Assembly: GCA_036674765.1 (NCBI GenBank)
Contig: JARVKI010000090.1
Span: 62,001-126,000 of the forward strand
DNA length: 64,000 bases
From: Seiridium cupressi
Taxonomy: Eukaryota; Ascomycota; Sordariomycetes; Amphisphaeriales; Sporocadaceae
Reading direction: 5' to 3'
The position numbers and the translations under genes are program-made. Below, in pieces: positions 22,981 to 33,595 of the stretch (its first letter is position 1; each line of letters opens with the position of its first letter). The notes under the pieces are model-generated. The model searched no databases. It saw only the letters and a list, made by a program, of their open reading frames with translations, and was not told the origin of the DNA.

Positions 22981-23799
22981 TAATGGGGAAAAAGCTCGTA
23001 GAGCATCGTGCTTATCAGCTACATATTACAAAGATGAGCAAAGAGGAAGTGTAAGCTTAAGGCATACATGTACCATGCATGCACAATAGCCTGCTCAGCC
23101 TCATAGGCCAATCACAGGACTCAATCCCCTGGGCATAGCCTTCAGCACCATGAGCTTATATGATGACGACGAGGCTTAACACTAGGGTTTCTTGGACGGC
23201 GCCTTCTATCAATGGCAGTGCCGCCACAAAAAGTCTTATTTTGTGCGAGCATGTCAGCATTGCTCTACCAATTTCAAAAGGCAAAGCGGTCTGTGCTTCA
23301 ATCCAACACATTGCTATCGAGAATGGCGGGGTGGAGACCGGAGTCTGTAAACAGCTAGGTTACCAATGTGTGGATGACTATGAAAAAAAGTACTAGGTAC
23401 TGGCAAAGCAAAGCACGAGGTTTGTTGAAACCGGCATTTTCCATAGTGAAATTTGAATTGAATCGTTAAAGACCGTAATGTGACGTCTCGACATAAGAGA
23501 TGTTGTGGATGGTTCTCAGTGAATTGGAAAGCCGAAGATGATGTAGTGGTGATTAATGTCTTATTGGGGGACCTTCCCCACTAATTTGGGCACGGGCCGC
23601 CGGAGCTCGAACGTGCTTGCCTTAGGACCCCTGTCATCTACAATCACTTAACGCGTCTTTTGGCGCGTCGGTTTTGAGTGAATCTGTTTGCCCGCCTCCA
23701 TTCACGTCGGTCATCACGTCGACGTAACACCTCCGCACTGAACTCGTTCCACGTCTCAGCGAAATCGACACGATAAGAACACGCAGAGAAGCCGCCATC
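22981..23799. promoter_or_regulatory. Upstream region of RFC3
   Basis: No gene seen. The last 200 bases hold an ACGCGT (MCB core) at 23651-23656, 144 bases before the RFC3 ATG, with a related GGCGCGTC at 23663-23670. MCB elements mark G1/S-induced replication genes in yeasts. Confidence 0.45.
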
Positions 23800-25025
23800 A
23801 TGTCCGACTACGAGGACGAAATGGATGTTGATGGTCCTGGCCCATCCAAGGACATTACCTTTTCCTCAGACAACACCGCCAAAGGCAAGCGAAGCGCTGC
23901 GAACCTCCCAGTGGAAGCCGAAGACTCGCTACCATGGGTCGAAAAATATCGACCGGTATCCCTGACCGACGTCTCAGGCCACCAAGACATTCTAGCTACA
24001 ATCAACAAATTTGTGGACTCGAATCGGTTGCCGCATCTCCTCCTCTACGGGCCTCCCGGCACAGGCAAGACATCCACGATACTAGCCCTCTCGCGGCGGA
24101 TATACGGCGAGCATAACATGCGCCAGATGGTGCTAGAATTGAACGCATCCGACGACCGAGGTATCGATGTGGTCCGAGAGCAGATCAAGACTTTCGCCTC
24201 GACCAAGCAAATCTTTACCATGGGCGCATCATCACGGCCTGGTGGCATGGCCAGCTATAAACTCATCATCCTGGACGAAGCCGACGCTATGACCAATACA
24301 GCACAAATGGCGTTGCGCAGGATCATGGAGAAATACACAGCGAACACGCGATTCTGTGTTATCGCAAACTACACTCACAAGCTGTCCCCCGCGCTTCTCT
24401 CGAGATGCACGCGGTTCCGTTTTAGCCCACTGAAGGAGGCCGATATTCGAGTGCTGGTGGACAAGGTTATCATGGAGGAGAACGTCAAGATCACAGGCGA
24501 GGCAACAGATGCTCTGGTGAAACTGAGCAAGGGCGACATGCGTAGAGCACTCAATGTGCTGCAAGCTTGTCATGCCTCAAGTAAGTTTGGACGCCTCATG
24601 CTTCAGTCACTCAACGCTAACGTAGTAACCAAGGTACACCTCTGCAGCCCAAGGACGGCCCAAAGGTCGAGGAAAAGGACATCGTGCGAGATACCATCAC
24701 CATACAGACGATTTACAATTGCATTGCCGCACCACCGCCGGATGCGATCGAGAAGATTGCACAGACTCTGCTCACCACTACCGACGTGACGAGCTGCCTG
24801 TCAACGATCAACACCTTGAAGGTTGCCAATGGCTTGGCGCTGGCAGACATCATCACCTCGCTTTCCGAGATTCTAACTAGTATGGACGTCAAGCCCGAGG
24901 CAATGATACGGTGGCTCGATGGTCTAGCGGAGATTGAGTATCGCATGGCTGGTGGAGGAAGTGAGGCCATTCAAACGGGTGCTGTAGTGGGGGTCATTCG
25001 GGAGGGCTGCGAACTGATAAGTTGA
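23800..25025 (+). CDS. rfc3: Replication factor C subunit 3 (clamp-loader AAA+ ATPase)
   Basis: Two exons, 23800-24580 and 24634-25025 (53-base intron, A|GTAAGT to CCAAG|GT), encode 390 residues. The order is an acidic N-tail of about 45 residues, PWVEKYRP (RFC box II), Walker A GPPGTGKT (84-91), LNASDDRGID, Walker B with DEAD (159-162), the sensor-1 segment FCVIANYT, the arginine-finger SRC (201-203) in LLSRCTRFRF, the sensor-2 segment GDMRRALNVLQ, and a helical collar domain. It forms the RFC pentamer that opens and loads PCNA at primer ends in the nucleus. The sequence best fits the Rfc3 (human RFC5) subunit, given the WVEKYRP start and the full ATP site; Rfc2 or Rfc4 is less likely. The upstream ACGCGT suggests cell-cycle control. 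Confidence 0.95.
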
Positions 25026-25552
25026 GGATATTTAGGCTGGAAGTCATGAGAATTTTGATTTATGACAACGGGCGGCCCGCCCAAGGACAGACGGTCGGTG
25101 CATAACGCCGGGTCAGTTTTCAATGATGGTCAAGCCCTGTTGCGGTCACAGCCGGGAGAAATTTCCTGCTGCATGGTTGGCATTTTCAAGCAGAACACGA
25201 AAAGTTGCGCCTTTGTCAGGCGGCCAATGGATATGAGCATTGCTTGCGTCAAGCCAAAGCTAGATTTTGCCATAGACTACATGTATATAGTCTAGAATCT
25301 ACTATGAACTCAACCATGTAAAACTACACGTTGGCTGAAGAGAATTGCTCGTCTTTCCCGACCCTTGGTGTTGTGTTTTATAGCTAAAAGATCTTTTCAA
25401 TTTCGTCTCAGGGGATCCCTAAAAGCAACCATGAACGGCCAGTGATCCTAGATGTGAGCGGGCGACTTGTCGTTATATGTACCCAAGCGCTCGCTGGATC
25501 CACGCTAGCCACGTAGCCTAGGCGTAGCCTCCGAGTTGCCCTCTAGCACTGC
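25026..25552. other. Intergenic between RFC3 and the F-box gene
   Basis: About 530 bases in tandem orientation, holding the RFC3 3' end and the promoter of the next gene. Nothing else seen. Confidence 0.4.
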
Positions 25553-26965
25553 ATGTCTCAAGTCAACCTTCATCAGACCTTCTCATTCTCCATTCGTGAA
25601 TGCAATAGAACCAGCGATCACAACATGGACCGAGCTCTGGCGACCCCCGAGATACTGCATATCGTCTGCTCCTCCCTTGGAATCCAGGACGTGCGACGTT
25701 TTCGCCAATGCTGCAAGCTGTGGTCAGCTATCGGTGCTTGCTATGCCTTCGAGAAAATCGTCTTTTATCTTCACAAAGACGACCTAGGTTTCTTGCGGGA
25801 AATCTCATTGAATGAAGACGCTGCTAGAAATGTACACGAGATCGTCTACATCGCCGAGATCCTGGAGACCCGCGAGAAGACATTCCAAGAGCATTACCAT
25901 TACTATAAGACATTTCTTCGTGCTCTGGACAAGCTCTTGGCAAGATCTTTGGACAACGGCCCGCCACCACCAGAAATCAAAACAGAACAGCTCAAGATAC
26001 TTTACAAAAAGTACGAAGCCCAAATAGATCAACAGGACGATGTTCTCAAAAGTGATCATGATCTTCGGGCACTTACTGATGCTGTAGCTCGATTTCCCTC
26101 GCTTCAGTACATCACCATGTCATTGCAACATCAATACCATTTTCGATCAAAGATGAAGACTCCGTTCGACGGCTGTCTCGTCGAACCTTGGACCGAGCTG
26201 ACGCCTAAGGGGTGCCGCCATCTAGATTCTCTACTGTCTGCCGTGGCAGGAGCAGGCATTAAATTGAAACGCTTTCGGGCTGGACCCTTTAGCTGGAAGT
26301 TCTTTGAGAAGGAGCCTGCGGCTTTGAGCAAAGCACTAACTCCTTGCGCTAATCTGATACACTTGGAGCTCACAATCGACACCGGCACAAATGATGTCCC
26401 AATTGATCAAGCTAGTGATGACGACTTTGGAACGGAGGTGCCCGAATGTCGGCGGGTCATGGAGAAGGGTCTCCTTCGAGACTTTATAGCTTCTCTCAAG
26501 GCGCTCAAGACTATCGTAGTCCAGTTCGACTCCCATTCGAAAAGACATGGTTATCCTGCAGCATTGCACGACGTCATTTACCCCAGACACCGCTGGGAAC
26601 ATTTGTATCACCTGTCTCTGAGCAACATCGTCTGCGAGCGGCAGGACTTGGTTGCTGTGCTGAAGAAGCATAAAATAAGTCTCAAGATACTGGAGCTTCA
26701 AGAAATCCGCCTACATTCGACGTCATGGCTCGTCCTCCTGCCGCAAATACGAAAGACGCTGGGATTGGATGACGCCCTAATCTGTGGAGAGTTGTATGGT
26801 CGCAACGAGTACACAGGCCAGGACGAGAAATTCGACTTAGAACCTCCAGACTGCGCCATAGATGACTTGCGAGTCGCTGTGACGAATTACTTGTGCGACG
26901 GCGGGCGGTGCCCCCTCACGGACAGAGATAATGTCCTGAGCGAGGAATATATTCCACACGACTAG
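25553..26965 (+). CDS. F-box-like protein, hypothetical
   Basis: An intronless frame of 470 residues. An F-box-like segment lies near the N-terminus (about 30-70: TPEILHIVCSSLGIQDVRRF followed by a Cys/Leu/Trp stretch, CKLWSAIG), matching the pattern of Leu/Pro then V/I and a late W. The middle (about 90-160) is a charged helical region. After it come hydrophobic LRR-like strands (FPSLQYITMSL, LIHLELTI, LKTIVVQF, LYHLSLSNI, LKILELQEI) in the order found in fungal F-box proteins. These act as substrate receptors of SCF ubiquitin ligases; the target is unknown. A second ATG at 25625 sits just before the F-box and could be the real start. No introns or signal peptide. Confidence 0.75.
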   Translation: MSQVNLHQTFSFSIRECNRTSDHNMDRALATPEILHIVCSSLGIQDVRRFRQCCKLWSAIGACYAFEKIVFYLHKDDLGFLREISLNEDAARNVHEIVYIAEILETREKTFQEHYHYYKTFLRALDKLLARSLDNGPPPPEIKTEQLKILYKKYEAQIDQQDDVLKSDHDLRALTDAVARFPSLQYITMSLQHQYHFRSKMKTPFDGCLVEPWTELTPKGCRHLDSLLSAVAGAGIKLKRFRAGPFSWKFFEKEPAALSKALTPCANLIHLELTIDTGTNDVPIDQASDDDFGTEVPECRRVMEKGLLRDFIASLKALKTIVVQFDSHSKRHGYPAALHDVIYPRHRWEHLYHLSLSNIVCERQDLVAVLKKHKISLKILELQEIRLHSTSWLVLLPQIRKTLGLDDALICGELYGRNEYTGQDEKFDLEPPDCAIDDLRVAVTNYLCDGGRCPLTDRDNVLSEEYIPHD

Positions 26966-27822
26966 CCCTCAGCGCCCTGCAGCAGGTTTCCAACCAATTC
27001 CAAGTCTTGGATGAGATGAAATATACTGTGCTGAAAAGTGGGCATCAAATATGCAGCTCCGCCTGCCTGTCCGTTGAGCTGTTGTGGTGCCCATTTGGGT
27101 GGACAAAGATGAGTTGGAATCGCCACACCAAACTATTTACGGATCACGGATTTAGTACCGCGAGAGATTCTCACCAGATTTCATCAACGTGATCCAGTTC
27201 CTTCTGCTCCGCGGTGGCCACCTCTGCAAACAATTGATGGTGTAGCTCGTGGGATCCTTGAGGGCGTTTTCTTGGCAGCGTGCTACCTGATGCCGCACCA
27301 CATTCCCTTTCTAGTAGAACGGAGTTACGACTATCCGCATTTCAGCAAATTTTCCATCCACATTCAACCTTACCCTAGACGCTATCCCCTCTTCCTGTTG
27401 TTTATACCCTCGGACTGGTCGCTTTGCACCTCACGTCAGAGGGCCTAGCGTAAAAACGCATTCCTCCTTTGAGCTACATCAACGCTCGAGCTCCGCAAGA
27501 TGGCTCGGCAACGGTCATCCTGCGTGATCGGAATTAACCAATGTAAGCATCGGATCGTAGAAATCAGTACAGCCCTGCTCCCAGATTGTCTCAAGACCCC
27601 CGTTGCCATGCTCGGCATCCCACATGATACCAGTTTATGGCAATCACGCGATGATTCATGGCGGCTAGGCCGGCGCGATTGGAATGACTAACGAGGGACT
27701 GAGGACCTCGAATTTTTTAAAGGGTGGCCGATATAGGGTATATAACCATGGGCTGCAGGACGATCGACCTCTCTATTCCCCCATTGGCAACGGTATAGAT
27801 TCAAGCAACTACTCGTCGGACC
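26966..27822 (+). promoter_or_regulatory. Upstream region of the AA9 gene, with a TATA box
   Basis: About 860 bases without a gene. TATATAA at 27739-27745 lies 78-84 bases before the AA9 ATG, a clear core promoter. An ATTGG (CCAAT on the other strand) lies a few bases after 27780. Short open frames in the stretch show no domain. Confidence 0.5.
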
Positions 27823-28628
27823 ATGCGTTTCTCTACTGCTTCTCTGGCACTTGCCGCCTCTTTCTTGGACCTCACATCCGCTCATGGCTGGGTCAATGGT
27901 GTCAGAGTCAACAGCGGTAGCTGGATTCCTGGCGCTGACCCCGTTTGGTACTACTATACGGCTGGAACGTCACCAGCTACAGTCGGCTGGAACGCGCTGA
28001 ACCAAGATCTCGGATTCGTGTCTCCTTCCGCCTACCAGACGAGCGACATTGCCTGTCACAAGAGTGCCACAGCAGGGCAGCTGTACGTCAGCGCCAATGC
28101 CGGAGATGTGCTCAGTCTTACTTGGAGCACTTGGCCCAGTGATTCCCATAAGGGACCAGTCATCAGCTACATCGCACAGTGCAGTGGTAAGTCTCGGTCC
28201 AGATACTGTATTTCAATGATTCATGATGCTAACAGAGCTCAGGTGAATGCACATCGGCAACGGCTGGATCTTTGAGTTGGAATAAGATCTCCGAGAGCGG
28301 CTACAACTCGGGCACCTGGGCCACCGACACCCTCGCCACCAACAACTACACTTCCACGCTCACGATCCCGTCCAAGCTCAAAGCGGGCAACTATGTGATC
28401 CGACACGAAATCATCGCCCTACACGGCGCGAGCTCCGACAACGGTGCCCAAAACTACCCGCAGTGCATCAACGTCCAGGTCGGTGGCAGTGGAACAGTCA
28501 GTGCACCGACCGGTACTGCGGGTACGAGCTTATACACTAGGACTGACCCTGGTATCTTGTTCGACTTGTACACCACCTTCACAAGCTACCCTATTCCAGG
28601 ACCAACTGTATGGACTGGGGCGAACTAG
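27823..28628 (+). CDS. AA9 lytic polysaccharide monooxygenase, secreted
   Basis: Two exons, 27823-28186 and 28243-28628, split by a 56-base intron (TG|GTAAGT to CTCAG|GTG), give 249 residues. A 20-residue signal peptide ends TSA, leaving His21 as the mature N-terminus (HGWVNG), the first arm of the copper histidine brace. The second brace residue is His109 in [12 protein letters not shown], and the axial Tyr is Tyr193 in GAQNYPQC. Cysteines expected to pair are present. The C-terminus ends [10 protein letters not shown], so there is no CBM1 or GPI signal. AA9 enzymes break crystalline cellulose or xyloglucan by oxidation at C1 and/or C4. The sequence here does not settle which carbon is attacked. 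Confidence 0.96.
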
Positions 28629-29156
28629 GAGCAGACGGGATGGTGCGAATCATGAGATGGATGCTAAAGCTTTGTTTTTCCCCACCGTCCATGGTGAGGA
28701 TCTTTAGTTGGGTTATCTTGTTACAGTTTGCAGGATAGTTTCAAACCAGACCGAAATCAAACTCTCATATATTGGGGGTTTCCATTTAGGACTCGCAACA
28801 ACAGCAGTTCTGTATTGCAGGTGGTAATAGCCGCTCCAGTTATGACGTGAACTCTAGGATAAATGAGGATCAGTCATTATGAAACTGGCCCTTTCATCCG
28901 CCAACAATCTTTCCACCTCTGGTGTCGAATGAGCCTTGAATGTAGAAAACCAGTAGTAATGCAACTTCTGTGAATCCAAACATCGGGCCCTACAACTAGA
29001 GAGCTGCACATTGTTTAGCAACGAACGTGGACCACAAATTGTTAAAGACAACCCCAAAAGAATATGTGGGTGCTTCTCGAATTTCAATATAATTCTCCAT
29101 TTTGCAGTAATCTATACCCTACTGCCACACCACCGCTCCCTCCATTGGTGAATGAA
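28629..29156. other. Intergenic between convergent genes
   Basis: About 530 bases between the AA9 gene (+) and the PDI-like gene (-). No supported feature. Confidence 0.4.
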
Positions 29157-30497
29157 TCATAGTTCGTCGTGCGTAGGACCGACCGGTTCAGGAATTGGTA
29201 GCGAAGACCAAGGCTGGACCTTGCCACCAGCGATGTCCAGAATGAACTGCTCGATCGCATCCGGTACTATATCCTGCTTCGTGAACGGAAAGATTTGACC
29301 ACGTCCTGGGTTCTCAATCGCCAGTGCTGGAAAGGAATCTCCTCGTAGGCCTAATACGCTCGTCATAGCACCATACTCGATGGCATCGACGGTGACGAAC
29401 GATATGAACTCCCGATACTTCTTCGCTAAAGGTCTAACGGCATCTACATATTCGTCCCGCTCCTTTCGCGTGTTCGCTAGATAATAGACTAAGGATTTCC
29501 CAGACTAGGGCGAGGTTAGCGGTGATTGATCGTTGAGCGGCCTTACGGAGTCAGTCTTACATGGAAGTACTTGACCTCGCTTCGCCTAGAGAACTCTCCA
29601 ACTAGGGGTTTAATACACGCTTCAATAAAAGAAGACAGCGCGTCGATGGCTGTCAACTCGGAAGTCATCAGTTGTTCATCGTCCTTGTTATTATAGCACA
29701 CAAGGGTGCTTTTCTCATCTATCTCCAAGGAGCCAAATGATGCCCGGTCCTCGTATCGATGGGCCAAGGACTTGAAGAGGGCTTGTATATGCGTGTCGTG
29801 TGTATTGATATGCGCCACGATGACGGCATCGTCAATTGATTGGAAGGCTGTAATCTTCTTCTCGTCAAGCCGAGTTACAGTGGGCCGTGCTGCTCTTCTG
29901 AGGAAGGATACGATGCTGTCCAATCGTTCAGCGCGCATCCTGTTTTTTTTTTTTTTTTTTTTTTTGGAGGATAGCAGGTGCCGAAACTCACGAAGTCTCA
30001 ATTCTCGGCCCCCGGTACGGAGTGATCGTTCCATGGCCGTCGAAATATCTTATCGTCGGGTACGATATAACGTCGTAATCTCGGCAAAGCTGGGGGAGGG
30101 CTGTACAGTCAACACTTCCCAATGACTTCTCCGTCTTCGATATGGCCTCCCATTCGGACTCGAGTGCTTGACTGGCGGCTCTACACAATCGTCAGATCAC
30201 TTTGGCAGGTGATGTTGTTGAGGCTGCTAACGTTGAAGGCTAATCATTGTGGCTGAATCTCAGTAATCTGGCAGTCAACTGTGAAAGCGACGACATACCT
30301 CAACAACTGCAAACATGGTGAGTTCATGCATCGAATGAGGTTTGGCCACCGGTTTCGCAGCATTACTTACACGCAATTAATGCCACGCTATGCCCTCCAA
30401 CCGCTCTCACAAAGTCGGGCTCGTCAAGATGGTTCCAGGCAGCTGCCAATGCAGCACTTGCGAGCAGATACGCCGCATTCACTGACGTAGGTCTCAT
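29157..30497 (-). CDS. Degenerate PDI-like ER protein without CGHC, ending in HDEL
   Basis: An in-frame model has exons 30497-30373, 30180-29992, 29939-29561 and 29504-29157 (346 residues). A signal peptide (NAAYLLASAALAAA) leads into a thioredoxin-fold a domain with SVDCTALPQLC and the cis-Pro strand SYPTIRYFDG. The APWCGHC segment is missing. Domains b and b' follow (VKYFHSGKSLVYYL, SFVTVDAIEYGA, FPALAIE, QIFPF). The protein then ends PIPEPVGPTHDEL, so the second catalytic (a') domain is absent yet the HDEL retrieval signal remains. The first junction is uncertain: it uses a weak donor (GC|GTGTAA), and a stronger pair (T|GTAAGT, then an 8-base exon read as FVE) would break the frame. It may therefore be a recent pseudogene. 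It faces the P4H-like gene across 457 bases. Confidence 0.68.
29943..29965 (+). repeat. Run of 23 T inside a PDI-like intron
   Basis: On the coding (minus) strand this is a run of A directly before the CAG acceptor of intron 2 (29940-29991). A polypyrimidine tract would normally sit there. Confidence 0.9.
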
Positions 30498-30954
30498 AAT
30501 TCGTCAACGAAGTCGCAATACATAACAGCTGTGTTGGTCTCACAAGCTCAAACCACGAGCGAGATGGCGGGGTCAAATAAGTCGAGCTACAAGCTGTAAC
30601 ATGGATGACCACTTAGCTCCCGGACCCATCCAGGGGCAAGCTCACACAAGCGATGCACTGAAATGGCCCTTGCCGCGGCGCCGCTAGAACGTCTGGGGAA
30701 GCCCATTGACCCCCGTCGGACGGGGTGTGACAAGCTCTCAGCTCCCCTCCGCAGACCGTTGGAGTTTCATCTGCGGCATCCCCGCTTCCCTTCATCAAGA
30801 CATGTAACCGAAGGGTAAACAGCTTTCAACACGCACGAGTCTCCCGACGCCTCCTAGCTATGTCGTGCAATTTATCCGCCGAGGTTCTCATCATGTAATT
30901 CCCCATTACCCGAAGCCATTGGCTGTTGAATCACGATTCTACTCTACTGCCGCC
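30498..30954. promoter_or_regulatory. Shared divergent promoter of the PDI-like and P4H-like genes
   Basis: 457 bases between the two start codons (30497 on the minus strand, 30955 on the plus strand). No other gene fits. The P4H-like ATG has a strong context (GCCGCCATGG). Confidence 0.5.
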
Positions 30955-31823
30955 ATGGTGCGCCTAAGAGACATCATCATCTGCGCAATTGCGTCGACGC
31001 CGGGATCCGCACATAGTCACGATGAGGACGCTGCTCAGAAGCCGCTGGCCCTGGCCGAAAACTGCCATCATCCTGCATACCGAAGTCACATCCTGTCAAA
31101 ATCGCCTCTAGTTATCTACCTGACAGACTTCCTGACACCCGAAGAGCGCACACATCTAACAGAAATAACGTAAGCATATGTCTACTCCGTGTATCCTCTT
31201 CGCAGAAAGTACTTCCCCGTCTAATTGTCTATCTGTACAGCAAGGATACGTTCAGTCACTCAGCCGTCGCTGACGGCACTGGCGCCGAAGGACAACGCCA
31301 GACACGAACTTCCCAGTCCACCAATGTCGAACGCGACGACCTTGTACGCTGCATCGAGGAGCGCGCCCTTCTCTTTCAGGGCTTCGACGTGCCGCGAAAC
31401 CACCTAGAGCCCGTTCAGCTCGTCAAGTATGCGCAGGGCGAACACTACCATTTCCACACTGACTGGTTCACGAACCCCATCCATGCCACATCGGCACTTG
31501 GTGGGAACAGGCTATCGTCGTTCTTTGCCTACGTGGCTGCCGAGAATATTACCGGTGGTGGGACGAACTTCCCTATGCTCGATGCACCCTACAACCAGAA
31601 ATGGTGCGATTTCATCGACTGCGACGAACCGTACGAGAACGGCGTGACATTCCGGCCGGTCGCTGGCAATGCCGTCTTCTGGCAGAATTTGCTTGAAGAT
31701 GGCACGGGGGATCAGCGCAACCTGCATGCTGGCTTGCCGGTAACGAGCGGCTGGAAGATAGGCATGAATATCTGGACGCGGCAAGGCCCTCTGAGCGAAG
31801 AGATCCGCGGGCATGATGTGTGA
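30955..31823 (+). CDS. Prolyl 4-hydroxylase-like 2-oxoglutarate/Fe(II) dioxygenase
   Basis: Two exons, 30955-31169 and 31241-31823 (71-base intron, AAC|GTAAGC to TACAG|C), encode 265 residues. The P4H alpha-type fold shows YLTDFLTPEERTHL near residue 60. The metal site is His144-x-Asp146 (HFHTDWF) with distal His234 (NLHAGLPV), and Lys244 (SGWKIGMNIWTR) for 2-oxoglutarate. The N-terminus (MVRLRDIIICAIAS) is a weak signal peptide or anchor. The family hydroxylates proline, coupled to decarboxylation of 2-oxoglutarate, and in animals the collagen enzymes work in the ER with PDI as partner. The substrate here is unknown. An in-frame GTG at 30865 exists but no earlier ATG; the strong ATG context supports 30955. 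Confidence 0.92.
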
Positions 31824-31977
31824 TATTTCGTATATCATGGCTGATGATAGCAATTTCTCGGAATTGGTTCGTAGAATCGTAAAGAACTCCCTGCAACCCA
31901 ATTCAGGATTTTCATAGAGATGTCGCATATGTTGAAATCTACCAGTTCGAACCAACGAGTATATCTTAGCTTGCGTC

Positions 31978-33595
31978 TCAACAGCCGCCGTATAATTCAG
32001 CCCAGAGCTGGGTCCCTGCATTCTCTGTGAGATCTGTGACAAGGGCATTTCCGCACGGCTGGTAGTTCGCAAGCCAAATGGCATCGGACAATTGATCAAA
32101 AACAACTGGTGCAATTATTAGGCTTGTTGGCCTTGTTCAAGTCAATGTATGCCAGTGGACTCACTATAAGCCGACCGAATGAAGGTGGCCCCTAATACCC
32201 AGGTGTTGACACCGGCGTCTGCAGGCTGCACGCCGAGAGCGCATTTGCTACCGAAATCGACGACGAAATCGCTGTACTTGGCGTTGATAACCATGTTCCC
32301 GTTATTAAATCCGAAGTGTACGTAGCCGTCCATGTCCAGGTAATTGCAAGACACATAGTAAACCCCCTGTTCATCAATCGTTGCGCTGAATTGCTTCGCT
32401 AGTGCCGCTACGAGATCGGCATCGATATATGAATATGTGGAACCGCTGTCAATCATCACGATTCTCGAAAAGCCACTGGGGGTCAATGTGACTGCTGAGC
32501 CTCCTGGAACTGTGTAACGCAGGGACGTCATATTGATCCAGTATCTTGCACCTAGTGTAAGCCCAGGGATTTCTCTTAGACGATAATCACTCACTGAGCT
32601 TCATGCCACAGGCTTTCCTGGGTCTCTGGGGGCGGATAGAGCTCAAGTGGTTCCAGCCACCCGCTATACTTGTGACTGTCGACCCCGCCAACAATGATCT
32701 CCGCTATAGGACGTGGTTAGGAGCGAGGAAGTAACATGAATAGTTTGGACGACCTACCATCGCCGTCTCCCTGACTACCCACACTCAAGCTGAAGATGGG
32801 GACATTTATGAAACCTTCCGAGACCAGGAGGTCTATTAGCGTTGGGTAGTCGACATTGAATCTTTCGCCGTAGCCCAGTCCCAAGATGCCGGCCCAGACG
32901 TAGTCACTGTCATCAGACACGCCGAATTGGAGATTGGTGACCGGCCAGTCTGTAACAAATCATTAGCTGAACTTGACCACTTGTGCAGTAAAGGAAGAGT
33001 TATTGTCTCACAGTCGTCCCCAAACCATAACGTGTCACTGAAATAGTCCCCAACATAACCACCAGTGCCAAAGGACACATAGTATCGGCTCGAGAGATTC
33101 CTAGCTGTGCTGGATGCTGTGGGGTTATAATGACCTGCTTCTGCGCAGAACTCTTCATCTGCAGCTCGAGCGCAATTCGGATTGATAAACAATTCCCATG
33201 ATCCAGTGTCCACGATGACCTTGACTGTCTGTCTCGGCGTGCCGATATCAACTGCGAAACTTTTGAGCCAATGTCTTGCAATAGTATCTGTCCATGCACC
33301 TACTGTCCATTATATAGACGACTCCAGCTTGAAACTCAGATAGGGGTTCCCTCCCATCCCGTGAGGAGATCGATTGGTTCTTCGGATGAACGAATTGTGT
33401 GTCTAGCTTCGATTTGATGTACCCAGGATCCCGCGGACCTTGGCACGCCTTGCCTTCTGTCAGCGCATGAAACGCAGGCTTTTCTGGGCGTGGGTATTGT
33501 GGTAAATTTGCTGTGGAGCATATGGATATGCACATTAAAAGCAGTATTGCCGTGTATAGCGTCATGGCAGCGGCGCCCGGTGGCCAGTAATTCAT
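31978..33595 (-). CDS. Secreted pepsin-like aspartic protease (A1), six exons
   Basis: Exons 33595-33304, 33251-33012, 32949-32758, 32703-32595, 32544-32165 and 32105-31978 join in frame to 446 residues. A hydrophobic signal (LYTAILLLMCISICSTA) precedes a propeptide rich in Pro/Lys/Arg. The active-site aspartates are Asp112 (IVDTGSW) and Asp310 (MIDSGST), with the flap region RYYVSFGTGGYVGD and later WVLGATFIRSAYIVFD. Substituting Trp-Glu after DTGS (DTGSWEL) is usual for OPSB/yapsin-like fungal proteases. Intron 4 must use a CAAG acceptor (32545-32546), because the nearer CTAG gives the wrong frame. A start at 33565 (MTLYTA) is also possible and would shorten the N-terminus by ten residues. 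Confidence 0.9.
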
